Source of the DNA: Apostichopus japonicus
Taxonomy: Eukaryota; Echinodermata; Holothuroidea; Aspidochirotida; Stichopodidae
Reading direction: 5' to 3'
Assembly: GCF_037975245.1 (NCBI RefSeq)
Contig: NC_092571.1
Coordinates: 24,175,564 to 24,239,563, forward strand
Length of the DNA stretch: 64,000 nt
Of this stretch, positions 49,675 through 61,263 are shown piece after piece. Every line of letters starts with the position of its first letter. The stretch's first letter is position 1. Under the pieces are notes generated by a model that was given only the letters and a program-made list of their open reading frames with translations, ran no database searches and was not told where the DNA came from. The position numbers and the translations under genes were made by a program.

Positions 49675-52591
49675 GATATCTCAAGCAGGGACGCTTGGAC
49701 CATTCTAATATTTAGTATGTAGTTGGTTTTAGTGGAGATCAATTGTTTTTTGGGGTCCCCAGGGGTCAATTGTGAAAACCTTGTAAACACGATATCTCAA
49801 GAAGATAACCTTGCACCAGTCTTATATTAAGTATGTGGTTGTGACACGTTCAATTCAAGATCCCTATTGTTTTTTGTTGAGGTCAAAGGTCATTTGGGGT
49901 TACTTGTAGTCAAATTGTGAAAACCTTGTAAACACGATATCTTAAGAAGGGAAGCAAGTATATCGTTGTAATACTCGTTAAGTACAAGAAGCCTATTGTT
50001 GTTGTTTTGTGTGGAAGTTAAAGGTCATTTGGAGTTACCAGAGATCAAATTGTGGAAACCGTGATATATATGTATCTTCCACTGTTCATCCCATTATATA
50101 ACATGTGCACTACCACTCATAAGAGTAGGAGAGACTGTTGGCATTTGAAAATTAGCTTATGGGCATCCGTAGAATTTGAATTCTTAAGCCGAACAAAGTG
50201 CTACTAGGTTATCTTTGTCGGTAACTGAATACAACGTTGTATATACAAGCATTGCGCCTATGCACCGTACCCAAGTGAACATACAACGTGGCTATTGGAT
50301 CGGAGTGAACGATATCGTTGCGAATCAAGGTATTATATCTTTCCTTCCGTTGTTAACGTTTTCCTTGGTATTTTGCAATTGTCGAGATCCATCATAGAGC
50401 ATTTGTAAATAAAAATAGTGGTTCCGGCCATTTACATTCGGCTTCATAAGCAGTCGTCTAGTGCCATGACGTCATCGAAACCTCAATGCATTTTGCATTC
50501 TGGTTTTCTTTGTTAAGTTTTTTCTCATTTTACATTGCGCACATTTTGTTGGTTCAGTATGAGTGACTAAAGTTGGGGCTTTGATAATCAACAAACTTTT
50601 TAAGTGCGAATGTGTGCCTGTGGGTGTGTCTGTGCGTGTTTCATGATGTGTGTCACAATGAACGCGCGTATGCAGCAGACTTAATTATTACCTAATTAAT
50701 AAATACCACAGGCTGATTGTTCTTTCCAACAATTTGCCTCCTTTGAAGCGAAATGCTTGCGGACAAAATATGTCTTAAATGTGTTGCATGCTTCAGACAG
50801 AAGATAGATTGCAGTTATATATAAATCTAAAATAATTACTTGTGTAGCATGTAACATCAGATATGTTCCCATAAAGTTGCTAACCTAGATAGGCTATCAA
50901 GTCAGTATAACCCCTGCAGACACAGGATTGACATAGACAGGGGAGGTCACTCATTCACTACATTCCGACAAGTATTTATGATTTTACTATACCAGCCCTG
51001 ACAAATCAATCGTCCAATCAGTGAGATGTTTCATTGTCTAATTGAATATACCTCGATTATTTGGTAAATACTATCTTCGACGGTCAAAACTTCTACAAAA
51101 AGTCTTCTCAACAAGTTTGGTAAGTTAAAGCATGGAGCTATTCGGTAATAGCTCCATGGTTATAGCAATACGGTTTGGCGGACCGGGACCTTTTAGCCCT
51201 ATAGCGCAACAGGGGTATAAAATATACGTTATGGATCATTGTAATCATAATACAAGCGGCGGGTACAGTCTGTGATAATATTAGCAAACATAGACGCAGC
51301 TTCAATCAGATTGAAGGGTGTTGGTTCGTCCATACATGGAGCTATTTCGGTAATAGCTCCATGGTCCATATTAATAAACTTAATCGCTATGTATACACTT
51401 CAAACCGCAAAGCTGATTGGTCATATTTGTTTTGCCAAAAAGAAAGAAAATGAAGGAGGAAGCACACACCTGAAAGACTATTCATAATGATGAAGCAAAA
51501 AGGTTCAAAGACCATTTGTAAGAAACCAGTGATGTATCAATGCCATCGGCGTATAACGAATATCTTCGGACCGGGATACCAAGGATTAAATGAGGCTCCT
51601 TAAACGGGTAACCATTCGCTGAGTCGGGCTTTTCTCTTCTTCGTCCTCTTCTTACCATGGGTCCCTTGTGAGTGAGGATAGTTTAATTAATCTAGTGTTA
51701 GCCAATTATTTACCACTTCAACAGTATAGAATGAATCATACAAGAAAAGTTTTGGAAACACAAGTACTGAATTCGTCGTTTTCTTTTAAGGCTCGTGAAC
51801 CTTAAGGTTCCGGAAACAGGGGTCCCCCTCCCCCACCGCACCCTTCTCAATCCTCTGGCGTTATAAGCCGTTGATACATATCGTTTTAGGGAGTCACTGA
51901 AGGTTGGCGGGTGGGAGAGAAAGGGTATTAGTTAATGGTTGCATATATGATAATATCACGAGAGACGTGTTAATAATCGAGATTAGAACGTTACTCGTGT
52001 AGTTGTTGTCGGATTCTGTCTCTTCGTGTCAACTTTGGACCATCAAGTGTTTTACCAATATTTACGTTATACTATTTATTAACCAAGATTGTAAACAAAG
52101 TGTCACCATTTGGATTTGTCATATGATATTACTATCTAGCCCTGTGTCGGAGTTTGACTTTGTGCCTGTATTAGTGTCAGTTATAGATTGATATCTTATT
52201 AGCATGAGATGGCAGTGTTAGTTAATACTCTAAGAATCCTTTATTATTTCTAAGGCTGAGGAATACAGGGTCCCCCCCCCCTCCACCCTCATGCAACAGA
52301 GAAACCACGGATGGTAGCAAAAAATGGTTATGATTGTATTATCTGAACAATGTTCTTTTTCAATATTTGAGTTGATGTCTCAGCTGCTATGTCACCTTTG
52401 ATCCAAATGATCTTTGTTAATAGATTATTTGATTAGTGAGTCAATATACGATGTACCCGTATTCTATCGTAGTTACATGTACTCATACTCACCCACATAA
52501 ATTTGTACTTCAAGTCTGTCCGTTAGTGATAGTTTCTCGTGGTTTCTTTATTCAGGTGCAAAACGACTAATTCTCTTTTAAATAGACAACC

Positions 52592-54010
52592 ATGGCTAGT
52601 CAAGAAAATCAACGCCCTCTTCGGGTCTTCATGTGGATCGTTCCACGAACAAACAGCACAGTTTTCACCAAGTGTATGTCCTTCGTGGACAAGGTCGAAG
52701 TATGGATGGAACCTTACATGGCTTGTAACATGAATGATACCTTCTACAACCCTGAGTGGGGAAAAGGAGTTCCAGCTGTTGAGAAATTAAGGACCACAAT
52801 GAAAGAGTTTATGGACAAACCAGAATACCAAGAATTAATGAAACAGGAACTTGAAAAAGTCGAGAAATACCCAAACGTTTGGCCACAAGAGCAGTTCAGG
52901 TATAATAACGATGTGTCAACAGTAGAACATATGATTCAGTTTTATATTATTAATTTAAGCTATACTATACATAATACTAAAATATACTGGAAAGTGTTCA
53001 ATCAATACGTGATCAATAGTTGATATTTGGGAAAGTGACAATTACAGGTAAGATAAATTTAAGGTTTGTTTTAGTATATATATAATTTTATATATATGAA
53101 CTTAGATGCCTGGTACGGTTTCGTTAAAGGATTCGCGACGCGTGATCAGTTGTATGTGTTTGTTACCACAATGACATTTAATTTGTTGATTTCCTATTCC
53201 AAACTTGCATTCAATTAGTAACTTGTTTTGTTCTATACTGTAATTTGTAACTGATAATGACAATCTATACCGCGCGGTTGATAAATCTACCTACCCTCTT
53301 ATTTTCTTTCCTTTTCTATTTTTTTTTTTTTTTTTTTTTTGTTAAACCGATTAAACAGATATGCTTGGCTGAAGGATCAGCTTGAAGTAGATCCAGATGA
53401 CAAGCAGTTGGTCTTTATAAAAGATCAGTCTTGTGCGATCTACGATCACATGGAATATCTTCCGGATGTTCCAACACGACACGTATTTCTGATCAGACAC
53501 CCGAGGAATGTCTACCCATCATTGAAACAAATTTTCACCAACAACACCGAATTCACGCAACTTCCCTGGGATGAGACGAACCTGATTGAAGAATTGCCAT
53601 CTATGCCCATTAAGGATCACTTTAAGATCCATCGAGATCTGTGGAAGAAAATCAAAAACAAATTGGACCCAGACGTCATCGTTATCGATGGACATGATCT
53701 GGCCAGCAGACCTGAAGTAATACTTCCAAAGTTCTTTACTGAGTTAGGTATTCCTTACAAAGAATCTTACTTGAAGTGGGAAGCTGATCCGGAACTTGTG
53801 TATTCATCATGGAGAGGTACAGGCCAGTTGATATTTACAACTTCCAAGACCAAAGCTACTTCACGAGCTGTTGAGTCTACCCACTTTGTACCCCCAAAGG
53901 TACCCCGTGGCAGCTTCACGGCGGATTGGAAACTGACAGATGAGTTGCAGGAGTGTATAGATTATTCGATGCCATTTTATGAAGAAATGTATGAACAAAG
54001 GTTACAATAA
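52592..54010 (+). CDS. sulfotransferase-like protein, copy 4 (unit D), mosaic
   Basis: Exons are 52592-52899 and 53359-54010, with a 459-bp intron; the product is 319 aa with no break. Exon 1 encodes the same residues as copy 2, and the first 250 bp or so of the intron also follow copy 2 (TATAATTTTATATATATGAA). Exon 2 instead matches copy 1 (I162, E177-L178, and silent sites in the GACCCAGACG and GCCAGCAGACC stretches). The switch lies between about 53320 and 53530. The intron also marks the unfilled BEL site of unit B. Confidence 0.82.
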
Positions 54011-54410
54011 TCGAGCAAAGAGGAAAATAACTATGTTTTTAATTGATAAAATGGACGCTTATAACCAATTACATTTCCATTTCTGCTTTCTAATCTATCC
54101 GTGAAAATTTCACTTTGAAGGCCAGACTACAGTGACATAAAAAAAACCTACATGTATGCTAAAACCGCCACAACGTTTGAATTTAAACGCACACTTTTGA
54201 AAAGTTTGTGGAATATCCATTTGTATGCAGGTCTTTATCATTTTCAACTGATTAACTGTATATGTCCTCATAAACTGCCAACTAAATAACCTTCATTGAA
54301 GTTTAGTATAACTTCAGGCGGTGCTCGTTTCTTTCTTATTTTTTAGCCCCTTAAAACACGTGAAATTAATAGTAATATAAATATTTATGAAAGCAAATTG
54401 TAAGAAAAAA

Positions 54411-54935
54411 AGGCTACCTGTTAGGGGTTTAAGCCATCGCCTGGTCGCATATTTGTTCCTTCAAGTCCAAGCAGGTTCGAGTGAGCATTAAAACGTGTAG
54501 ATTACTTCCATAAGGGACGAATTAGACGCTCATTTCGGGGATAATTTGTTAATATGTATAATGATTTGTAAATAAATACACTAGGGAAACCATTTCCACG
54601 GTCAATACGTAGCTATAACCGATCTGCTATAGGGAATGCAATGATTACGTCATCTATCCCTCGTGTCGAAGCTATACAGTCGCCATAGGGGAGTGTTTTA
54701 CGTGTAGATGATGTCTCAAGGCTACTTGTGCCAATTAATAGCTATTACCGATCTGCTATAGGCAATTGCAATGATTACGTCATCTAACCCTCGTGTCGAA
54801 GCTATACAGTCGCCATAGGGGAATGTTTTATGTGTAGATGATGTCTCAAGGCTACGTGTTAGGGGTATATGCCCTCGTCTGGTCGTAATTTTGTTCCTTC
54901 AAGCCCAAGCAGGCTCGAGTGAGCATTGTTACGTG
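54411..54935. repeat. nested direct repeats downstream of the array
   Basis: GGCTACCTGTTAGGGGT with its following 80 bp (54411-54505) recurs at 54849-54935 (TTGTTCCTTCAAGCCCAAGC). Between them a roughly 137-bp segment is tandemly doubled (54605-54735, 54742-54870), with GATCTGCTATAGG and CGAAGCTATACAGTCGCCAT in both. Nothing coding is visible. Confidence 0.75.
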
Positions 54936-54944
54936 TAACTTGCG

Positions 54945-55205
54945 TAACTCACTCTTTTACCCTTGTTTTTTTAGCTTCCATCAGAGCTTCATTCTTTTCG
55001 TTAAGTAAATCTTCAAGTTCCTTTGTGACCCACGGCTTATAAAAGGATTCAGATAGATCTTGTAGGTCTGAAGAGGGATGATTGTATCGACACAGAAGTT
55101 AACATAGTTAGTGACAATGTCCGTCGCCTCGTCAAGTGAATTAGCTGATGAGAACAATAGATCCCAGTCGGTGGTATCCAGGGTGGCTCGCAGCTCATCA
55201 GTTGC
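54945..55205 (-). pseudogene. inverted 5' piece of a CR1/Rex-like LINE ORF2
   Basis: On the minus strand the frame reads TDWDLLFSSANSLDEATDIV and CVDTIIP, then after a frameshift YKPWVTKELEDLLNEKNEAL. This is the segment between endonuclease and RT in CR1/Rex-type LINEs. It abuts the plus-strand piece that starts at about 55206, so the element is broken by a head-to-head inversion. Confidence 0.75.
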
Positions 55206-56213
55206 TTTTTTTTATTTGTTAAATATAAATAAAACTAAGGAACTAGTGTTTGATTTTAGGAAAGGCAATATTGTCCATGATCATGTCATAATCGATGGCA
55301 AAGTAGTTGAGAGGGTAGAAAGCTACAAGTACCTGGGAACGTATATTGATAATAAACTTAATTGGAATGTTCACACAAAAGCTGTTAAGGGTAAAGCCTG
55401 CCAACGACTTTATTTACTTAGAAAATTAAAACAATGCAGAGTTAATTATACCATGTATGTATGTATGTATGTATATGTGATCTTCCCGCAAGCAGGAACT
55501 CGCGAAAGAAGCCATGGAGGCTTATAGACTCGCAAGCTGACCGAAGCCAATCTCTCGGCACACATCCATTTAACGTCCATGTCGGGAAGTTGTTATTGAA
55601 CAACACCCTTGCCAGACGACACACATTGCTGTCGGCGGGGAATCGAACCGGGGATCTCATGACTGGGAGACACCGGCGTTAACCACTAGGCTATACACTC
55701 CGCCATCATGAAATTATTCTACCAGTCAATCATCCAAAGTGTCATAACGTCTAGTATTATATGTTTCTTTGGCAGTATGCCGAAGAAGTACAGGGCAGAG
55801 CTGGAACGTGTTCGGAAGTTAGCTGTCTGATGAAGAAACTAAATAATATAAAAGAAGATCACACACACCCTTTTCATAGTCTTATCATGTTCAACAGATC
55901 CGGGATACGATTGCAGGTGCCCAATACTAAAACATCCAGGTTCCGTAATTCTTTCTTACCTGAGGCAATACACTTGTTTAACTCGCGTGCAAAGCGATTT
56001 GGCCACAGTGTGTGATCTGTCACTTGCAGCCCTCTGTGCTGCTTCTGTTACTGTTCTGGTTCTGCTTATTTAGTTTTATTCTTGTAGTTGTTCACTTATA
56101 GTTTGTTTATTGTATGATTGTGTTTGTATTCACTACTGTTTTATGTTTACTGTCGACGGGAAGTAATTTCCGTTTTCTGAAATGAACAATAAAGTTTCTA
56201 TCTATCTATCTAT
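55206..56213 (+). pseudogene. 3' piece of the same LINE, split by a SINE
   Basis: The frame reads NINKTKELVFDFRKG, VESYKYLGTYIDNKLNW and QRLYLLRKLKQCRV, the C-terminal part of LINE ORF2. A SINE interrupts it at about 55452-55704; coding resumes with IMKLFYQSIIQSV and then, after frameshifts, SGIRLQVPNTKTSRFRNSF. The 3' UTR ends with AATAAAG and a (TCTA)n tail at 56186-56213, a typical LINE 3' end. The catalytic RT core is absent. The piece is not functional. Confidence 0.8.
55452..55704 (-). mobile_element. tRNA-derived SINE nested in the LINE
   Basis: The minus-strand head begins GGCGGAGTGTATAGCC. The A box TAGCCTAGTGG is at 55683-55693 and the B box GGTTCGATTCC at 55639-55649. A body of about 180 bp follows and the element ends in a (CATA)n/(TATG)n tail at 55452-55480. 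The host LINE codons resume directly after the head. A target duplication of only a few bases (CCAT) could be seen. Confidence 0.82.
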
Positions 56214-58010
56214 ATACGCTGTGAATGTCGGAAAAGTACAACGTCGAGTGTCTAGACAAAGTACCAGCATAAAAATACTGCAATTTTCATTTGATTTCAT
56301 TTAGCCCCTCCAACAATGTGAAGAGATAATCTGGGAATGTCGGTAATCAAGTAATACGAGTGTCGATACAAAATGCCAGCAAAAAATACTTTGCTTTAAA
56401 TTGATTTATTGAAACATTAAATAATGTCTGGATATGTTTTGAATGTCGGCAATCAAGTAAAACGAGTGACAGTAATATTACTAGAGACAAAAGTTTTCGT
56501 CCCGATCGAACACCAATTGCGCTTATTATATGACCTATACTTTTACTAGTGTAGTTGTGAAGATGCGATCTTATCACTGCCTGTACTTTGTGAATGCTCT
56601 ACACAATATATATGGCGGATGCCATCCAGTGCCAGCTAGCTTCGCTGTTTTACAGGGGCGGCCCTCCGACCTTCATTTCGCCTGCCCTGCCACTCTTTCC
56701 TCCTCGCCAACTCCGTATATAGTACCTCGATGCTTTGACCTGCAGCGATTTCACAGCAACCCCAACTCTTCAAATATCCCCACACATGTTATGTGCATAT
56801 CTCGCTAAATTCCACGCAATTTGTATTAGGCCTGTTCAAACTTCGGAGTTTCAACTGCACATGCGCATATCCTGAAAATTTGTGGAGAAAAAATTATTTC
56901 ACCGTACCTACAACACAAAGCCCTAGTTAAAACTCGAGTATATCTTTGATGATTCGTATCTTACATAACATGTTAGCGGTTCTTTTGGTCTAAAAAATTC
57001 TTAACAATGCTGAGCGAGGTTTGTGTATATTCCATTGACAACACAATGTCTTTCGCAAATCGAAACTCCGAACTGGATTGGTGTTACGAATGAACCGCTT
57101 GGCGGGTTTAGTAAACTAGTTATGTTAGTGAATTGCCTACGTACTTTAATATTGTGCCCTTCTGTTACTCACGAAGCGCAGACTACATCCAACCATAGAG
57201 CAACTGATCCAACATTTACCCTGGATGCTTTGCAGTATTTGGAAACAACCAACTCCACGAAAATTATATATTGAAATAACATTTTTACGCAATGTCCAAA
57301 CTTCAATGACTACTTTTGACGATGTGTGAATACAGTAGTTTCTACACACGAATCAGTGTTGCACATGACTGATGAAGCACGTGGTCAAAGGGACCGCGAA
57401 AATTTACGCAAGTTTGCAACGAAGAAATAACTGTGGTATATAAATGCACATTTTACATTATCAACTCTCAATATGGAGAGAACAAAACATACTGTGAGAT
57501 GAAAAGTCCTTTTCAGTATCAGATATGTTGTGGTAGCTTCCAGCACAATTTATAGATTGTCTCAACTCATAACTTTCTGTGATGAAACAATTATTCAAAT
57601 ATTACGTTAACAACGTCCTCTGAGTTGTATCAACTATCTTGTAAATATCGTTCACAACGTGATTTTGTTCGACAAATCAGGTTGTTAACGATATTTACAT
57701 GGCTGTTGCTACAAATCAGGACGTTAACGATTTTTCCCCCTTTTCGCGTTACATAGTTAAACCATCATACTTTGCGTTCATTGAGCACTGAAGACGCAAG
57801 TATGTTTGCAGACAATGGGCAAGGGACTATTAACCAAACAAATCTCGGAAAATTTGAGAAAACATCATTGGCTGTATTTAGCATGAAAATCTCTGTAATA
57901 GAATAGAATATGTTGTTAGCTCTGCACGGAAGCAACTTGCGGTTGATTGTTATATTTTTTTTGAAAAGAAAGAATGATGTTCGTTCACAATGTGTTACAT
58001 TAACGGAACT
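56214..58010. other. intergenic DNA, no gene recognised
   Basis: The open frames at 56530-56808 and 57023-57274 show no recognisable protein. A weak inverted pair with GAAACTCCGA-type arms lies near 56840 and 57065. GTTAACGATATTT-type motifs recur around 57595-57735. Nothing else stands out. Confidence 0.5.
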
Positions 58011-58228
58011 TTAGATAGCAACGAAAGTGTAGACATCAACGTGAGTTTATACATCAACGTGAGTTTATACATCAACGTGAGTTTAGACATCAACCGTAAG
58101 TTTAGATAGCAACGAAAGTTTTAGACATCAACGTGAGTTTAGAAATCAACGTGAGTTTAGACATTAACGCGCGTTTAGTCATCAACGTGACTTTAGACAT
58201 CAACGTAAGTTTAGACATCAACGTACAA
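58011..58228. repeat. 18-bp minisatellite, about 12 copies
   Basis: The unit is close to GACATCAACGTGAGTTTA, with variants AGATAGCAACGAAAGTTT and GACATTAACGCGCGTTTA. It lies just before the U2-headed repeat. Confidence 0.88.
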
Positions 58229-58239
58229 CAGCAACATGG

Positions 58240-58458
58240 TAAAATAGCAGTAACAACTTTAGTAACTTTTTAAGAAAATGTCGCCCAGGAAAGAACCTGG
58301 GCACGAAAACCAAACTACCGAACGACTGATCCGCTCTCAACCCCAGTCCCCTTGCATCGGGACTGTGACTGTGTGAGCATCGTCGGGTGTGCATCACCAT
58401 TCCCCTCGAAAGGGAACAGATACTACACATGATCTTAGCCGAAAGGCCGAAAAGCGAT
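58240..58458 (-). repeat. repeat headed by the 5' end of U2 snRNA (SINE-like)
   Basis: On the minus strand, 58458-58414 closely follow the first 45 nt of animal U2 snRNA: ATCGCTTTTCGGCCTTTCGG, then CTAAGATCATGTGTAGTATC with the branch-recognition GTAGTA, then TGTTC. After that the sequence leaves U2 and continues with an unrelated body (CAAGGGGACTGGGGTTGAGA and CCCAGGTTCTTTCCTGGGCG). Diverged relatives sit in units B, C and D, so it is a repeat family and not a functional U2 gene: the Sm site and the later stems are missing. Confidence 0.65.
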
Positions 58459-59137
58459 CTTATTCAGGTGTGTATCACAAAAGAGAACAGAAGGAGAACA
58501 TAATGCTACACATGATGCTTGCTATAGGAACAGTTACCCAGTACTTTAATCCAGCCTGTATTGTCACGCAACAAGTTACAGCATATTGTACGTACCATAA
58601 AAATAGCTTATTATAAGTAAAATGTTCCTCAAGATGATTGGTTCAACTATTTGAGATGGTTTATTATTTCATTTACGATAAATGTTACAATTGTTAAATA
58701 GGATACATTTAGAAATGACGAAATAACAAGTTATCCGGCATAAGACATGTTTAACTCATTAAAAAACGATTCCTATTTCGTGATTGGTTCTTTTCTAACA
58801 CTACTTCATATCACAATTCATTCTACGTTCGTCGCATCTTTGAAGTGGGGTTTACACGCCATTTATTGTTACGTGATATCATGAGGCACACAAAAAAACT
58901 TACTACTACAAACCGTGAGAAACAAGTAAAAATCAACTAATGCGAGGGTATACACGAGTGGATCAGTTGATGGATAATTATACCAACCAAAAAAAATAAT
59001 GTCTAAAAATTAAACATACCTCCATACAAATGAATAATCCAAAAACTTTCATAAAACTTTTTTTAAACCATTTGTTTAAATTATTCAAGCCTTGTGGTGG
59101 TTTTATGTGTGAAGAAATGTTGGTGTCACTGAATGAA
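58459..59137. other. intergenic DNA, no gene recognised
   Basis: AT-rich sequence between the U2-headed repeat and the stop codon of sulfotransferase-like copy 5 (minus strand). The latter part would be its 3' untranslated and downstream region. No clear poly(A) signal was assigned. Confidence 0.45.
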
Positions 59138-60075
59138 TCATTGGAACCTTTGTTCATACATTTCTTCATAAAATGGCATCGAATAATCTATACACTCCTG
59201 CAACTCATCTGTCAGTTTCCAATCCGCCGTGAAGCTGCCACGGGGTACCTTTGGGGGTACAAAGTGGGTAGACTCAACAGCTCGTGAGGTAGCGACGGTC
59301 TTGGAACTTGTAAATACGAACAAGCCTGTACCTCTCCATGATGAATACACAAGTTCCGGATCAGCTTCCCACTTCAAGTAAGATTCCTTGTAAGGAATCC
59401 CTAACTCAGTAAAGAACTTTGGAAGTATTACTTCAGGCCTGCTGACCAGATCATGTCCATCGATAACGATGACGTCTGGGTCCATTTTGTTTTTGATTTT
59501 CTTCCACAGATCTCGATGGATCTTAAAGTGATCCTTAACGGGCAAGGATCGATATTCTTCAATCAGGTTCGTCTCATCCCAGGGAAGTTGCAAGAATTTG
59601 TTGGTGAAAAGATGTTTTAATGATGGGTAGACATTCCTCGGGTGTCTGATCAGAAATACGTGTCGTGTTGGAACATCCGGAAGATATTCCATGTGATCGT
59701 AAATCGCACAAGACTGATCTTTTATAAGACCAACTGCTTGTCATCTGGATCTACTTCAAGCTGATCCTTCAGCCAAGGATATCTGTAAGATCGATTTTAG
59801 CCATAAAACAGAATGTTGTATTAGATATATTTATCAACTACTGCATATATACTGTTCATCTTTCTACTTCAAATACTTCAAAATAGCAGAATAATAGCAA
59901 ACAATTAAATAAAAGGTTCGTTTGGAATTAGAAATTAGAAACTCATCAAATGCTATATCGGAGCTAAGAAAGCTTTTGCGAAGTAGGAGGAAACAAAATG
60001 CCTTTATATATGCCTCTCTCTCCACCTCTCTCTCCACCTCTCTCCACCTCTCTCTCCACCTCTCTCTCTCTCCAC

Positions 60076-60115
<40 letters not shown>

Positions 60116-61263
60116 GCAATAATGAGATCGGCATGTTAAAGGTCTTCAATATTTTCAAGACATGCCATTTGCAAAACCCATCTGCAGACTAGCATTATTA
60201 GCAATGTAAATAACCCAAGTGGTTTGATGATGCTTTATTTAGACTTGCCCAAGTCTGAGTGAATTAAGGCACATTAAATCTGCAAATATCTCCCTAATGG
60301 AATAAGATTTAGATTTGAGCTGGTTAGTTGTTGTAAGTTGGTTGTAAGGGTAACAACCGTTTTCATGTAGACCAATGATGATTGTTGGGCATGTGTGTCT
60401 CCTTTTCAATGAACTGAAGCACTGTAATGATGAACTAGAAACCATTCATCAATTTAAATATTTCATTCAAATTCGCATTTCGAGAGGCAGTGAGAAATAT
60501 GACTTTGATCTGAAGGAGCGAATCACAAAGTATAAATTCGGAGCTTTCGAACAAAAATGTATCCTTTGTGCATTCCGTAATATAAATTCTAAGTAATGTA
60601 ATAAGGAAATTTTTGAAACAACAAGGAAATTTTTAAATAGCAAAGGCCACTATTTAATTACAAAAATTGTCTGTATATCCAAAAAGGGCGATCTTCTCTT
60701 TGTCAAAAGGAGGCACGATAGAAGTTTTGTCTACAAAATTTGAGGGGTGGGGCACAGCCCCTTGTCCCCACCCCCCCCCCCCCCCCACCGCTAAGGCATA
60801 CCCTACAGTTTGTACAGTTGTTTCCCAAATATCAACTATCGATCACGTATTGATAGAACACTTTCCAGTATATTTTAGTATTATGTATTGTATAGTTTAT
60901 ATTAATAATATAAAACTGAATCATATGTTCTACTGTTGACACATCGTTATTATACCTGAACTGCTCTTGTGGCCAAACGTTTGGGTATTTCTCGACTTTT
61001 TCAAGTTCCTGTTTCATTAATTCTTGGTTTTCTGGTTTGTCCATAAACGCTTTCATTGTAGTCCTGAATTTCTCAATAGCTGGAACTCCTTTTCCCCACT
61101 CAGGGTTGTAGAAGGTATCATTCATGTTACAAGCCATGTAGGGTTCCATCCATACTTCGACCTTGTCCACGAAGGACATACACTTGGTGAAAACTGTGCT
61201 GTTTGTTCGTGGAACGGCCCACACGAAGACCCGAAGAGGGCGTTGTTTTTCTTGACTAGCCAT
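59138..61263 (-). pseudogene. sulfotransferase-like copy 5, inverted and frameshifted
   Basis: Exon 1 is 61263-60956 and exon 2 is 59782-59138, using the same splice junctions as the plus-strand copies. Exon 1 is intact and keeps PRTNSTVFTKC. In exon 2 one T of GGTCTTTATAAAAG is missing at about 59725, which brings in a TAA stop at 59724-59722, about 122 residues in and ahead of the 3'-phosphate motif. A separate 6-bp deletion shortens TNNTEF.Q to TNKFLQ in frame. Beyond the break the frame is well kept to the end (MYEEMYEQ-like tail, RFQ). The intron is 1173 bp, and only its first 130 bp or so match the other copies. It is either a young pseudogene or a base-call error. A TTTCTTTCAG|GCACAGAACG site just upstream may be the acceptor of an untranslated exon. 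Confidence 0.8.
60006..60115. repeat. (CTCTCTCCAC)n / (CT)n / (TA)n compound microsatellite
   Basis: A pyrimidine tract passes directly into about 24 bp of TA in the intron of copy 5. A separate C run of about 18 bases lies at 60768-60786. Confidence 0.9.

Larger units (their letters stand above)
47178..54440 (+). repeat. tandem segmental duplication, unit D (about 7.2 kb)
   Basis: Order: U2-like segment, three 107-bp subrepeats, purine tract, LINE, hairpin pair, sulfotransferase-like copy 4. No hexamer array. Its 3' flank after 54020 is visibly more diverged from the other units (for example CATTTCCATTTCTGC) and then runs into unduplicated DNA, as expected for the last unit of an array. Confidence 0.88.

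Noticed and set aside
55639..55704. Functional tRNA gene on the minus strand
   Set aside because: It is the head of a SINE with a (TATG)n tail nested in a LINE.
58389..58458. Functional U2 snRNA gene
   Set aside because: Only the first 45 nt match; the Sm site and later stems are absent.
60667..60939. Open frame next to the C-run in the copy 5 intron
   Set aside because: It is intronic, crosses a homopolymer and is partly antisense to the retained-intron frame.
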